Below, piece after piece: positions 47,001 through 53,676 of a stretch of DNA of 64,000 nucleotides. Under the pieces are notes generated by a model, which saw only the letters and a program-made list of their open reading frames with translations, ran no database searches and had not been told where the DNA came from. The DNA comes from Siphonodentalium dalli (lineage: Eukaryota; Mollusca; Scaphopoda; Gadilida; Siphonodentaliidae), in assembly GCA_032622095.1 (NCBI GenBank), contig CP136069.1, positions 45,734,194 to 45,798,193 on the forward strand, given 5' to 3'. A program made the translations under genes and the position numbers. Every line of letters begins with the position of its first letter. Positions within the stretch are counted from its first letter, which is position 1.

Positions 47001-50000
47001 AGAACTATAATACCATTATGGCATTGAAGGGGTTAAAATGATCTAAATAAATTTGTGATTCAAAATTGTCAATATGGAGATACAAATCATTACAGAAGTT
47101 TAAATTTTGTACATGTCTGACATCAACTAAACACCTAAAAAAAAGTAAGTTCCCCCTGATAATTTCAAGAATATCTTCATATGTGTTGATTAGAATGGAA
47201 GTAGAATGGATTAGATGGAAGATAATCCCATATATGTTACCAACTTATCTTATAACTAATGACATGGTGAGTTGCTACACACTTGAATGAACACCAGTTG
47301 AATGGGAAGAGTCGACTTTCCAACAATCACTTCAAATGTCAGAATTCTCAGTTAACGACAGGTGAACCTCTCCTTGGTGACTTTGCACCTGTAACCAAAG
47401 AGGTAGAGTGAGCAGTCTACACAAGAGTGGATACAGTCAATTTCAGTTAATTGCATATCGTTTAAATGCATATTTCGGTCATTTGCATAAAATATGCATG
47501 CACCAAACCATTTTCTCATAAAAAGACTATTTTTTAATTGTTTATTTGCATAAGGGTCGGACTCTATTCCGTTTTTATGCATACGAAAATCGCCAAAAAT
47601 GTTGATGAGAAGGGGTAAAAATCACCTCATGATGTCGAAATTATAGCAATTTGTAAAAATATTTACCTTGAAAAACGTATTTTATGGGAAAACTTAATAC
47701 AAAGTTGTAATAAGTTAATACTAGTAACACTAAACATTATGACAATGCTCAGCTACAGCAAGGGGAAATGCCAGCCTGTTCATTCATAGTAACATGGGCA
47801 TGGTGCCTTCAAATCTTGCCTAAAACTTTCAATCCCTGCTATTGCATGCAGTAAAATTGAGAGATAACTTGGTGTGGCATGGTGTTACCTTCAGCACTAA
47901 TTTGTTCTTCACGTGCATCTTTAAATGAGTTTTGCACCATCATAATGGTATTGTGACTTCTGAACTGAGCACTACAGTAATTTCCTAAATAATCGACCCC
48001 TAAACAACAGCAGAATTATGGGAAATTTGTATGGATTTAGTCGGAAATATGGCTTGCTGCCATTCATCGGAAAGCTCTGGGTGAGAGCTTTCCGATGAAT
48101 GACAAGCCATATTTCCAACTAAATCCTGAAAAAATTTCCCATAATTCTGCTGTGGTTAAAGGGTCATATACTGTACCTCCATACAACTACCTCCATACAA
48201 ATGTTCCTCATTCATGCATGCAAGTACTCAGGTGAGTCAACAATATCTCAAATCATCAGTCTTATGATACTTATCCCTTTCATGAAGGGAGCAGCGCTGA
48301 CGCAACATTAAAAACCCTGTGCCAATGCATTCTCTTATATATGTGAGTCGACCATAGGCTGCCTCGCTTATATAAGAGAGTGCATTGGCCTAACAATTTT
48401 TTATCAATTTTTATCATTTTTTCTTAATTCTTTAACAATTTAAAAAAAAAAAATCTTTCTTTCTTGAATAATGTTTATAATTTTTTATCATTATTTCTTA
48501 CATTCTTTTACAATTTTTTATAATTTTTTACATTTCTTCTTGAATTCTTTAACAATTATAAAAAATAATATAAAATTTGTTAGGCCAATGCATACTCTTA
48601 TATATGTGAGGTGACCTATGGTCGACTCGCATATATAAGATAATGCATTGGCACAGGGTTTTTGCAAAATATCACAGCGATCAGCATCATGATTATTGAG
48701 ATACAATGCAGTATTACAGGAGGAAATTCCTTATTTTGAGTTTATTTCATTAACAATATAAAAAGAGACCTTCTATACAAGGTTCTTGTGGTTAAAAAAC
48801 GTTAATGTAACTGAAACTAGTTTATACTTGCTGTCTGGCAGCTGGACATTCGTTATCGACATGTCAATTACCGGTAGTTATGGTTAGACAATTTGATCAT
48901 AGACATCCGAACATGACATGCTAAAAATGTTGATTTTATCATCAGTTTGAAGGCAATTTTTGCTTCAGAATGTAATACATCCCTTTTCATGTCAGTGATG
49001 TGTCCTGATATATTTATTTTCAGGAGACAGTTTGCTCTGAGAAGGACGGATGGTGTATCAAAGATATCACTGATAAGTGTCGACAGATTATGTACCATCA
49101 TGTGGAGAAAGTCATTCGGAAGTCAGATGTGTCTAGTAACACTCATAAAAGTAAGTCCTTCTGTGTTATTAAAGATTCTCTGTCCGATTTGACACCATAT
49201 ACCCACCATCTGTATGTCTTCAATACCATAAAATAATTAGATCTGACCATGAGCCCATTAATAGGAGACTTTGTGGCCAATGATCGACCTTCCGCAGAGG
49301 AAGATTTAGACATTTTAAAATTTTGTCAGCCTAGAATTTTTTTTTTAACGACTGTCTCTTATGAAGAGCATCCATGTTTCTGTCGCCCAAAAGCGGACGA
49401 TGATAATGAGAGTTATGAATCATGAATTGTTGTACTCATTTCCAACATTAAAAATTATGTATAAAATTTTGTGACTAATTTAGGGTATCTCTAACCCATA
49501 TTTGAAAAGATTGAATCAGAAAGTGTCATGTTAGAGTCATACTTCGAGAAATTAACAGAGAAATGAGATTTATTTCAGTCAGCTTATTTCCAACACTGTG
49601 ACATCTATCCAATCCAAAAAGATTGCATTAAATTATTTCATTTTCTCAAATCACCGAAAATTTCTTACAACCAGTGTACAAATTTTGATCTGAACATGGT
49701 GATATGGTAATGAACTCATTTTCTGCTAGCCCGGTGGATTGAACCTAAAGCAGACCAAGTTTTGGTGATAACATAAATAATAGTTTAAGACGGGGGATGA
49801 ATCAATATAATCTGAGATGACTTGCACGAATCCAGTTTTTAGTCAAGTTTTGATAAAAACTTGACTATCGATATGGCGATGGACAGTTGTCAGGCGGGTG
49901 TTTGGGCATCTGGGCTAAGGGCAACAAACCTATATAACATTGCCGTTTATTTTACAATCCGATGATAGTTATTCAAGAATTCTGTCACGTCATAGACGTT

Positions 50001-50472
50001 CATAACTTCAGAGCTAAAATGAAAGTGTAATTTTCTATATCTTCACTGCTAGTTGTGGATTACGATTATTATCTGTTAGCAATATTTTCTATAATCTATT
50101 GTTGAGTGTATAATAAAAAAAGGTTATTATTTTCTTTTGATATTTATTTTATCAGTGTAATCAGGTGTCATTATAACAAAAAGATGGTAAGTTTTTATTT
50201 AAGTTTTTGTTTTATTCTCAGGGAAAGTTTTCGATGAAATTCAGGAGTTCATGCAAGAGACTGAAGAGTCCGGTGGATTCGATGATAGCCAGGATTCTGC
50301 TGATGGCATGGAGACATCATCACAATATCTGAGTGCGTTAGATACGGCAGGAAGTACAGCCGAACTCATGTCTGATGATGATGACGATGATGTGGATTAT
50401 TCACCGCTGGAAGGAAGTGATGTTGAAGATGACATGAATGAAATGGAAACGGAAATGATTGAATGTGTGTGA
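22864..50472 (+). CDS. GTF3C5: General transcription factor 3C subunit 5 (TFIIIC63 / tau95 family), nine exons
   Basis: Joined exons 22864-23019, 31037-31247, 35697-35948, 37058-37191, 38751-38961, 43244-43419, 46252-46368, 49024-49150 and 50222-50472 give 1635 bases and a 544-residue protein; human GTF3C5 is about 520. All introns are GT-AG and every junction keeps phase. Recognised family blocks: CVEHPGVVSDVSKAI (residues 28-42, N-terminal dimerisation barrel), MKWRPKDIYCKP (62-73), FQGMTDFQYLPV (121-132), LFDEQPIWSKN (252-262), TGPWRCMWCRLGYDPRKD (289-306) and KIYQVLDF (310-317) of the Tau95 DNA-binding region, PPPYRQMFYQF (391-401), DGWCIKD (427-433), and an Asp/Glu-rich tail (about 510-544) ending in METEMIECV. 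TFIIIC binds the A and B boxes of tRNA genes and recruits TFIIIB and Pol III; this subunit belongs to the A-box module tauA. Introns are full of MITEs and SINEs. Confidence 0.96.
23330..25262. mobile_element. Element ended by GACGTTTCGGC minisatellites (intron 1)
   Basis: Near 23346-23435 GACGTTTCGGCC-type units repeat about six times; at 25140-25245 the inverted GCCGAAACGTCCC repeats about six times. Outer flanks share CCATAACG. Between them is 1.7 kb of mostly non-coding AT-rich DNA and a small minus-strand frame (24512-24706). Subterminal repeats inside inverted ends are usual in foldback or MULE-like elements; the superfamily is not assigned. Confidence 0.55.
24512..24706 (-). pseudogene. 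Possible relic of a LINE endonuclease-RT linker
   Basis: The 64-codon frame has SDNDQEKAQIFAESLRKIHT near its start, resembling the DxEKAxxFAExLxxxF segment between endonuclease and RT in Jockey/RTE-type LINEs. No flanking EN or RT motif is present, so the call rests on one short segment. Confidence 0.3.
25411..25484. mobile_element. 74-base near-perfect palindrome with 9-base target duplication (intron 1)
   Basis: Arms of 34 bases, from TAGATCATGCCATGAA inward, pair with one mismatch around a short CCCATA-centred loop. The 9-mer GGGAAGAGG lies directly on both sides (25402-25410, 25485-25493), the mark of an insertion. As RNA it would form a miRNA-precursor-sized hairpin on the GTF3C5 transcript. 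Confidence 0.8.
26585..27056. mobile_element. MITE with GGGCAAAGCGGATC inverted ends (intron 1)
   Basis: CCAGGGCAAAGCGGATCAC at the left end is mirrored by GATCCGCTTTGCCC at the right; a third copy in direct orientation sits at about 26767. The interior is AT-rich and non-coding. The target duplication is not clear. Confidence 0.6.
27400..28485. repeat. Duplicated short segments in intron 1
   Basis: ATATCTTTCGAGTACACA...CCCGAGTGGATGTCGGGGC (about 27415-27460) recurs at 27798-27845 as ATATCTTCCGAGTACACA...GTCGGGGCCGG. From 28200 on, units with CATCTGATGTCAACATCACC and TATCCCACTACACTCCCC recur (about 28210, 28370) and continue at 29505, 29620, 29730 and 29870 after the pogo-like insertion. Confidence 0.5.
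28488..29469. mobile_element. Non-autonomous pogo/Tigger-like element, TA target (intron 1)
   Basis: TA-CAGTAAAACCTCCCCAAAAC at the left and GAGAGGTTTTACTG-TA at the right form inverted ends with a TA duplication, the Tc1-mariner pattern. The CAGTAAAACCTC start and ACGGACC/TCCGAACA-like subterminal words resemble pogo/Tigger ends. 982 bases; no DDE transposase frame survives. Confidence 0.7.
29475..30419. repeat. GTGCCCTTTTAAGACATCTG units and half of a Tc1-like MITE (intron 1)
   Basis: At least three diverged units begin TAGTGCCCTTTTAA (about 29617, 29728, 29870) followed by ACATCTGA. At 30015-30130 is the right half of the TAATGCCCTAAATAATCGAC MITE family. A poly-G run (about 30196-30210) and a lone TTAACCCTTTGGTGAC end (about 30311) follow. 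No exon is visible. Confidence 0.5.
30420..30986. mobile_element. hAT-like MITE (intron 1)
   Basis: Ends CAGGGTTCGCTCTAACAATT and GCACGAACCCTG are inverted. Eight-base flanks ATTGTCAT and ATTGTGAC agree at six positions, a worn hAT duplication. It lies just upstream of exon 2. Same end type as 39509-40277. Confidence 0.7.
31037..31247 (+). CDS. GTF3C5: GTF3C5 exon 2
   Basis: Acceptor CTCACTTAG|ACT, donor TTCCAAG|GTATAG, 70 codons plus one base. It encodes residues 53-122, including MKWRPKDIYCKPVYGDR and the basic run RVKRRRRKVKG (about 86-96), then FRFQ leading into the G of exon 3. Confidence 0.93.
31262..31675. mobile_element. Double-hairpin MITE, GCAGAATGAGGTCC family, copy 1 (intron 2)
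   Basis: Two palindromes of about 95 bases (31269-31362, 31564-31658) with arms GAATGAGGTCCCCAGAGGG and complement, joined by a spacer containing CTTCTGCAAATTAGGGGATA. The first hairpin begins about 20 bases after the exon 2 donor. The outer right end GCAAATGACAGACAC matches the ends of complete copies at 37213-37634 and 50594-51014. Confidence 0.78.
32191..33170. repeat. Three tandem copies of a ~330-base unit (intron 2)
   Basis: Units start at GTACCTGAATTAAAGGTACA (32191, 32521, 32849) and each contains TCCCATCCATAACAGT, ATGATATATCAAGCAC, AAACGCTCTTTAT and TCCCACACACTATCACAAAA. Spacing is 330 and 328 bases. Copies differ by scattered substitutions. No coding frame is conserved between units. 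Confidence 0.88.
33394..33658. repeat. Near-identical direct duplicate of 31439-31703
   Basis: From GGCACCTCGAATATGTC through to ACTGAATATTTGC the two stretches match almost base for base, including the second hairpin of the GCAGAATGAGG MITE. The 1.96-kb offset spans the tandem array at 32191-33170, so the duplication brackets that array. Confidence 0.85.
34045..34345. mobile_element. GCAGAATGAGGTCC-family MITE copy (intron 2)
   Basis: The left end GTGTGCCTGTCATTTGCAGA (about 34069) and the hairpin 34245-34339 belong to this family. The middle (GATGTACACCCATTGGGAAC) is shared with 53394 and with the inverted copy near 56365. The first hairpin is missing. Confidence 0.65.
34440..34975 (-). 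mobile_element. tRNA-derived SINE, minus strand (intron 2)
   Basis: On the minus strand the head reads GGAGCGGATAGCTCAGTTGG (A box TAGCTCAGTTGG) and, about 65 bases on, GGGTTCAAATCC (B box). The body contains GCACGTTAAAGATCCC, a block common in invertebrate SINEs, and it ends in AATAAACAATCAATCAATTA. The insertion opposes GTF3C5. Part of the head resembles a tRNA but lacks a complete acceptor stem, so it is not a tRNA gene. Confidence 0.8.
35253..35638. mobile_element. TTAA foldback MITE, GGGGTACTGTAC family, with a 60-base insert (intron 2)
   Basis: TTAA flanks at 35249-35252 and 35639-35642. The body is the same palindrome as 21629-21975. Within its right end a 60-base mini-palindrome, CAGTAATGCCCC...GGGCATTACTG (35567-35626), is a stripped-down Tc1-like MITE consisting of little more than its two ends. 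It lies 55 bases before exon 3. Confidence 0.8.
35697..35948 (+). CDS. GTF3C5: GTF3C5 exon 3
   Basis: Acceptor TAACTTCCAG|GA, donor GGTTCAG|GTTTGT; residues 123-206 plus one base. It encodes FQ-G-MTDFQYLPV, the linker and PLFTPPMIFSRIDQP, then SDNLIGS joining ARQKR in exon 4. The donor is weak (GTTTGT) but is the only one that keeps phase with the conserved NLIG-x-AR junction. Confidence 0.9.
37058..37191 (+). CDS. GTF3C5: GTF3C5 exon 4
   Basis: Acceptor TTTCATAG|CA, donor AGGAGA|GTGAGT, residues 207 (split) to 251. It carries TIFVNYED, aligned with the IFVNFED block of vertebrate homologues. A MITE starts 21 bases past the donor. Confidence 0.9.
37213..37634. mobile_element. Complete double-hairpin MITE, GCAGAATGAGGTCC family (intron 4)
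   Basis: Inverted outer ends CTTGAAATAGTGTGTCTG and CAGACACACTATTTCAAG bound about 420 bases. Two hairpins (37241-37333, about 37520-37608) use GAATGAGGTCCCCAGAGGG arms. The spacer matches those of 31262-31675 and 50594-51014. Confidence 0.8.
37690..37912. mobile_element. Double-hairpin TTAA MITE, partly deleted (intron 4)
   Basis: Starts TTAACACTTTCATGACTGG. The first palindrome (about 37738-37802) is intact; the second begins (GGCCAATGCATTCTCTTATA at 37831) but is cut after its first arm. Confidence 0.6.
38194..38305. mobile_element. Tc1-like MITE fragment, CAGTAATGCCCTAAATAATC family (intron 4)
   Basis: The left half matches 43468-43664 (CAGTAATGCCCTAAATAATC, then CCACAGTAGAATTATGGG and GGATTTAGTCGGAAATATGG). 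The right arm is reduced to TTTAGAGCATTACT. Confidence 0.6.
38751..38961 (+). CDS. GTF3C5: GTF3C5 exon 5
   Basis: Acceptor GTTATTTCAG|CTT, donor AGAAGAA|GTGAGT, residues 252-321 plus one base. It holds the best-conserved core: LFDEQPIWSKN, TGPWRCMWCRLGYDPRKD and KIYQVLDFRVRR. Confidence 0.94.
39458..40469. mobile_element. Double-hairpin TTAA MITE split by a hAT element (intron 5)
   Basis: Ends CCATTTCACGAAGGGAGC (TCAA flank, mutated) and CTCCAGTCATGGAAGGG (TTAA at 40470-40473). Removing the 769-base hAT element and one 8-base duplication leaves about 235 bases, close to the 229 of the intact copy at 45339-45567. Hairpins use the ATTCTCTTATATATG theme. Confidence 0.78.
39509..40277. mobile_element. 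hAT-like MITE with perfect 8-base duplication (intron 5)
   Basis: CAGGGTTGGCACTGGACG at the left and CAGCGCGAACCCTG at the right are inverted. ATTCTCTT occurs directly on both sides (39501-39508, 40278-40285) and is part of the disrupted host hairpin. Subterminal TTGCCAAAATTTTTGCCAAAT repeats occur at both ends. 769 bases, no transposase. Confidence 0.88.
40672..41133 (+). mobile_element. 5S-rRNA-derived SINE, two copies in a row (intron 5)
   Basis: 40731-40812 reads as the 3' two thirds of 5S rRNA: GATCACCGAAGTTAAGCAAC, then GGTTAGTCCTTGGATGGGTG, then CGGGTGCTG, covering the internal A-box, intermediate element and C-box region. A second, more worn copy lies at about 41033-41090. Both share a head with GGTCTAGATCTCTTG and a tail with CCCGCAC and CTCTCTCTCATTCTGTTACA. 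Between them GGGGGAGTAGTGTAGCGGTC looks like a tRNA-type A box. The 5' third of 5S is missing, so this is not a functional 5S gene. Confidence 0.75.
41360..42245. repeat. GGGC minisatellite followed by ~165-base tandem units (intron 5)
   Basis: After CGACTTATAGTATGATGGGG a (GGGCGGGC)n tract (about 41409-41450) leads into about four units with AGCTCGTTAGCGCGATAACT, GATTGAAATTTGGTATATAG, GAAAACCGGCCTGGTCCGAT and GAGTTATGGCCCTTAA (starts near 41608, 41768, 41930, 42090). A similar plan (GTCC minisatellite plus ~180-base units) is at 59995-60480. Confidence 0.8.
42246..42969. other. Intron 5, no element assigned
   Basis: Short runs such as CGGTACTTGTACC and GGCGGTAGCCACCGGCGG are locally palindromic. 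No exon is supported. The plus-strand frame that opens at 42910 is real coding only after the acceptor at 43243. Confidence 0.4.
43244..43419 (+). CDS. GTF3C5: GTF3C5 exon 6
   Basis: Acceptor TACTCCACAG|GA and donor CAGTTGCAG|GTAAGA; residues 322 (split) to 380. The AG at 43243 is preferred over AGs at 43212 and near 42968 because only it completes the codon left by exon 5 and gives VRR-R-GFHDDLQIQSKRSS, matching the spacing of homologues. The block KRSSFEFSLP aligns with KRSTYNYSLP of human GTF3C5. Confidence 0.88.
43468..43664. mobile_element. Tc1-like foldback MITE, 197 bases (intron 6)
   Basis: TA-CAGTTATGCCCTAAATAATC at the left and GGGCATTACTG-TA at the right; the arms are inverted over nearly all the length (ACTCCTTAACCACAGCAGAA and complement). 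It lies 49 bases after the exon 6 donor. Relatives: 47975-48173, 38194-38305, 35567-35626, 30015-30130. Confidence 0.8.
44703..44849 (+). CDS. Unrecognised 48-residue open frame with protein-like composition (intron 6)
   Basis: ATG at 44703 to TGA at 44847-44849. The peptide starts MLPLNVTTGDKTLVDWSTYN and continues with IENDLTLGQLRKKLFIGELG and DEEPTEKM. Its base composition is more GC-rich than the DNA around it, and codon use is balanced. I do not recognise it. It could be a small gene, a fragment of a retroposed coding sequence or chance. It is not required by the GTF3C5 model, which splices 43419 to 46252. Confidence 0.25.
   Translation: MLPLNVTTGDKTLVDWSTYNIENDLTLGQLRKKLFIGELGDEEPTEKM
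45339..45567. mobile_element. Intact double-hairpin piggyBac-like MITE, 229 bases (intron 6)
   Basis: TTAA flanks 45335-45338 and 45568-45571; ends CCCTTCCATGAATGGAGC and CTCCTGTCATGAAAGGG. Hairpin 1 (about 45380-45424) has one arm shortened; hairpin 2 (about 45450-45522) is complete. The spacer CTAACAATATTTACCCTGAA is shared with other copies. Confidence 0.82.
45760..46151. mobile_element. piggyBac-like MITE with two inner palindromes, 392 bases (intron 6)
   Basis: TTAA flanks 45756-45759 and 46152-46155; ends CCCTTTACCCAACAAACC and TTGGGTAAAGGG. Palindromes at 45909-45977 and 46058-46130 are almost perfect and nearly identical, separated by a T-rich spacer. It ends 100 bases before exon 7. 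Confidence 0.83.
46252..46368 (+). CDS. GTF3C5: GTF3C5 exon 7
   Basis: Acceptor AATGTTTCCAG|GAA, donor GATGGACAG|GTTAGA; 39 codons, residues 381-419. It contains YIFQPGVPPPYRQMFYQFKD, strongly conserved in the family. Confidence 0.93.
46369..47974. other. Intron 7, mostly unclassified
   Basis: A GC-richer patch near 46560-46680 (CCGCGCCATCCAACGGAATA, then GCACGCCCCTCCATCG) differs from its surroundings and may be an old retroposon. No exon was found; the frame at 47066-47290 has no family features. Confidence 0.4.
47975..48173. mobile_element. Tc1-like foldback MITE, 199 bases (intron 7)
   Basis: TA-CAGTAATTTCCTAAATAA to ATACTG-TA; the centre is an almost perfect palindrome around CATCGGAAAGCTCTGGGTGA. 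Same family as 43468-43664. Confidence 0.78.
48275..48700. mobile_element. Double-palindrome CCCTTTCATGAAGGGAGC MITE (intron 7)
   Basis: The left end CCCTTTCATGAAGGGAGC is preceded by TTAT (mutated TTAA). Palindromes at about 48321-48389 and 48583-48652 use the GCCAATGCATTCTCTTATAT theme, with a long T-rich spacer. The right end is worn. Confidence 0.7.
49024..49150 (+). CDS. GTF3C5: GTF3C5 exon 8
   Basis: Acceptor TTATTTTCAG|GAG, donor CATAAAA|GTAAGT; residues 420-461 plus one base. It contains CSEKDGWCIKDITDKCRQIM, aligned with the TERDGWCLPKTSDELRD block of homologues. Confidence 0.92.
49151..50221. other. Intron 8, no element assigned
   Basis: The start of a CAAGTTTTGATAAAAACTTG palindrome (about 49842-49864) followed by GGCGATGGACAGTTGTCAGG resembles the entry of the GGGC minisatellite repeats at 41360, but only a short piece is present. 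Confidence 0.4.
50222..50472 (+). CDS. GTF3C5: GTF3C5 exon 9 (terminal)
   Basis: Acceptor TTTATTCTCAG|GG; 83 codons including TGA. It encodes residues 462-544, a Ser/Asp/Glu-rich tail with DDDDDDVDYSPLEGSD and the terminal METEMIECV. Acidic C-termini are typical of this family and may mask its DNA-binding region (known for the yeast homologue). Confidence 0.94.
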
Positions 50473-50495
50473 TTACTTTCGATAAAAAAACGATG

Positions 50496-50501
50496 ATTAA
50501 A
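50496..50501 (+). terminator. Candidate poly(A) signal of GTF3C5
   Basis: ATTAAA lies 24 bases after the stop codon and is the nearest variant of the poly(A) hexamer. An AATAAA occurs only much later (about 51420). Confidence 0.35.
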
Positions 50502-50593
50502 TGGTCTCAGATTTTAAATCGCTCTGCACACAGTACCAAAAAGAGCTGAATAGTGGGATGGATGGGAAGGCAGTGGTGTTGAAGATGATCAAT

Positions 50594-51014
50594 CTTTGAA
50601 ATAGTGTATCTGTCATTTGCAGAATGAGGTCCCCAGAGGGTGAATTTAGTGACGATATCCTGCACGATGTGCTAGCATCACCAAATTCACCATCTGGGAA
50701 CCACATTCTGCTGAGGCCTCAACTGCTATGGGAGGCCTAGGATCAGATTGAAGTTTCCCCAGTTGAAGTTAGTCATCTCAATTATACATTTTATTTTCTA
50801 CAAATTAGGTGATATAGAAACTGAACAGAAGGGAAAATTAATCTAAAAACAATGTTAATTTGAGACTATAGATACCTCTAGAATATGAGGCCCAAGCAGA
50901 ATGAGGTCCCCCGAGGGTGAATTTAGTGATGCTAGCCTGATGTGTGAGGTAGCGTCACTAAATTCACCATCTGGAGACCTCATTCTGCAAATGACAGACA
51001 CACTACTTCAAGAC
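50594..51014. mobile_element. Complete double-hairpin MITE, GCAGAATGAGGTCC family
   Basis: Ends TTTGAAATAGTGTATCTG and CAGACACACTACTTCAAG. Hairpins at 50621-50712 and 50897-50990. It starts about 120 bases after the GTF3C5 stop, so it may lie in the 3' UTR if the distal poly(A) site is used. Confidence 0.8.
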
Positions 51015-51309
51015 TATTTCAAGGTGGTGTGAATGATAGGGAAAGGGAAATTGACTGTGCATGTGAGTTCTCTCTACCAAAAGAGGGGATTGAGATAGTA
51101 ACATCTGGGATGAAGTGGTCCAGTCACTAGAGACTAAATTTACTGTGAAAACAGTATACCAAAAGTTGAGAATATAATTATATCTGCATTCAAATTCACG
51201 AAGGAGACTATTTTATAAACCAGGTAGTTTATTTCATGGTGGCTCAACATGCAGGATAACTGTGATCATTGCTTGTGTTTACCACATCATTGGTATCAAC
51301 AAACACTTT

Positions 51310-51400
51310 TCAGGAAGTCTCTCTTTCAAGGTGGGAAATCACGTGGTTTCGAGTTGATGAGTCACGCATTCAAAATGGCCGAGGCGATTAAAAACGTGAC
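51310..51400 (+). repeat. Short repeat mirrored at 52795-52865
   Basis: GGTGGGAAATCACGTGGTTTCGAGTTGATG...CAAAATGGCCGAGG (read as fragments of up to 20 bases) recurs inverted at 52795-52865 as CCTCGGCCATTTTG...CTCGAAACCACG. It is flanked by AG and GT as if an exon, but repetition and lack of a conserved frame argue against coding. Confidence 0.55.
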
Positions 51401-51829
51401 CAGAAATGATAGAGGTAATTAATAAACTAAGATATGACATATTACATAGTATTTTGTCAGCTATGAGCAGATGCTATACTATTTTTCAAACAGGCTGATA
51501 CCTCATTGGTGTCCAAAAGACTCCAAATTCACATTTGTTCACTCTAACATTCTGACCAAAGTTGTCAGTCGAATGATTCTCCAAGATGCATGGACTGGTG
51601 TGTTTCACACATCTCCAACTGGCAACTTTGGTCAGAATGTTATAGAAAACCACTGAGTAGAAGTAAGGTATAAATAAATAAGGTATAAACATGTTCAAAA
51701 ATATATGAAAAGCATATGCTTGTAACAGTAATGAAAGTGTCAATGACACTGCAGCTCAACTTGGGAAGGAGTAAATTTTTTGCTGAGCAATGAATAGAAT
51801 GATAAAGAAGAATGAAAGTAAACTAGAGG

Positions 51830-52740
51830 TCACCCCAAAAATCCATATGACGTTTAATGATGATCAGATGAGATATGTGGTCTGTAGGGTGCGCCAAAGT
51901 ATTTAGTCATACAAAGAGTAAATTCCAAGATGGCCGTTGGTGGCCATGTTTTTCTACGAATTTCAGTAAAAATAGGAGTTTCCCATCTAGAAGTCAGCCC
52001 TAGGAAGTTTGGTGATCATCAGATGAGTAATGTGGTCTAGGGTGTGCCAAATGATTCAGTCATGCAAAGAGTAAAATCTAAGATGGCTGCCGGTGGCCAT
52101 GTTTTTCATAGAAAATTGTTCAAATTTAATAGCTCCCTAAACGTGCCTGTAAGTTTTCAAATCAATTCTCCAATAAGTGCGGGCTGTGCCGATGGATTCA
52201 AATTTGAAATCCAAGATGTCTTCTGGTGGCCATGATTTTTAACAGATTTTGGTCAAAATAGGAGGCTCCCATCTAGAGGTCACCCCGAAGATCCATGTGA
52301 AGTTTGGTGACAATCGGATGAGAGATGTGGCCTGTAGGTTGTGCCGAAGAATTTTGTCATGCAATGAGTAAAATCCAAGATGGCTGCCTGCGGCCATGTT
52401 TTTCATCAAAAATCGTTCAAATTCGATAGCTCCCATCTAAAAAATCTAAAAAATGATCCGGCTATAAATACGGGCTGTAGGGTGTGCCGAAGGATTCAAA
52501 TTTGAAATCCAAGATGGCTGCTGGTGGCAATGTTTTTCATCACAATTCGGAAAAATTTGATAGCTCCCATCTATAGGTCACCCTGGAGCTACAAATGCAG
52601 TTTGGTGAAGATCGGATAACAGACGCGGCTTGTAGGGCATGCCGAAGGAAATTGTTGTTGCACAGATGCATGCACGGATGGACGACGGATGCCAACTCAT
52701 GGCACTAGCTCAAACTTTACATTGTAAAGTTGAGCTAAAA
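51830..52740. repeat. Array of ~135/155-base units with CCAAGATGGCTGCCGGTGGC
   Basis: Units carry AAGATGGC...GGTGGCCATGTTTTTC at about 51927, 52079, 52214, 52377 and 52512, spaced 152, 135, 163 and 135 bases, with CCCATCTAGAGGTCACCCC and GATCGGATGAGAGATGTGG between. Diverged; no frame is conserved. Related pieces at 8169-8560 and 3650. Confidence 0.8.
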
Positions 52741-53209
52741 ATGCTCAGTGTTTTGTGTCAGTTCCTCATATATTATATTTTTTGTGCATTTGCACTAGCC
52801 TCGGCCATTTTGTATGTGTGGTACTCCGCATCCTCGAAACCACGAGATTCCCCACCATGTCATTGTTTCTGTTTGTTTGCCATGCGAATTGTTTTGAGTT
52901 CGGTTAGGAAAATTAAAAACAAATAATTCTCGGAATGTTTTTTCGCCATTTCATGCATATATGAACCAGAATACTGATGAAATCGTGGGATGATTAGAAT
53001 GCATACTGTTTTCAGTAAAATGCGCATGTCCTGAATTTTTTTTAATTTGGAAAAGTGTTTACAGTGGCACACATTGTCAAATCCCCATCATTGGATAATC
53101 CTGCCACGGTGATGTTCATCTGACCAATGACTGCACTCAAAACCACCTGGTTAATAAAATAGTCTCTCCTGATGAATATGACGGCTGGGCTGGTATTCAC
53201 CAGCTGGGT

Positions 53210-53515
53210 TTATATCAAGTCTGAGTTTGTGTGCCTGTCATTTGCAGAATGATGTCCCCAGAGGGTGAATTTAGTGATGCTATCCCGCACAGTGGGCTAG
53301 CAGCACCAAATTCTCCCTCTGGGGGCCTCATTCTGCATGGCCTCATCTGCTATGGGAGACACAGACTCAGATTGAAGTTCCCAAATGGTGAATATTGTGA
53401 TGTACACCCATTGGTAGTCCAAGTCTTCTCGTACTAAAACCAGCAAAGATATTGGGATGGAGATGCTGGTATTTAGTCCGATATCCTCCCGTATGGTCTC
53501 TTATGACACGAGTTA
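53210..53515. mobile_element. GCAGAATGAGGTCC-family copy with an inverted partner at 56262-56545
   Basis: It carries one hairpin (53246-53335). From about 53391 on, GTACACCCATTGG, GTCTTCTCGTACTAAAACCA, GGGATGGAGATGCTGG and CCTCCCGTATGGTCTCTTAT recur inverted at 56262-56375. The two could be the halves of one element separated by about 2.7 kb of later insertions. Confidence 0.55.
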
Positions 53516-53676
53516 AGCGTTAATGACCCGCTCAAATAAAACCACAATTATATGAAATAAAATATCACAATTGCGACAATAAACGGATATTTTCCGTAGA
53601 AGACATGCTATTTGATCTGAAACCCACATTAGTTGTGAATTGAAAGCGGTAATTTAATGTGAAAAGAGACAATTAC

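Noticed and set aside
51310-51415. Candidate exon between AG and GT borders
   Set aside because: The sequence is repeated inverted at 52795-52865 and no frame is conserved between the copies.
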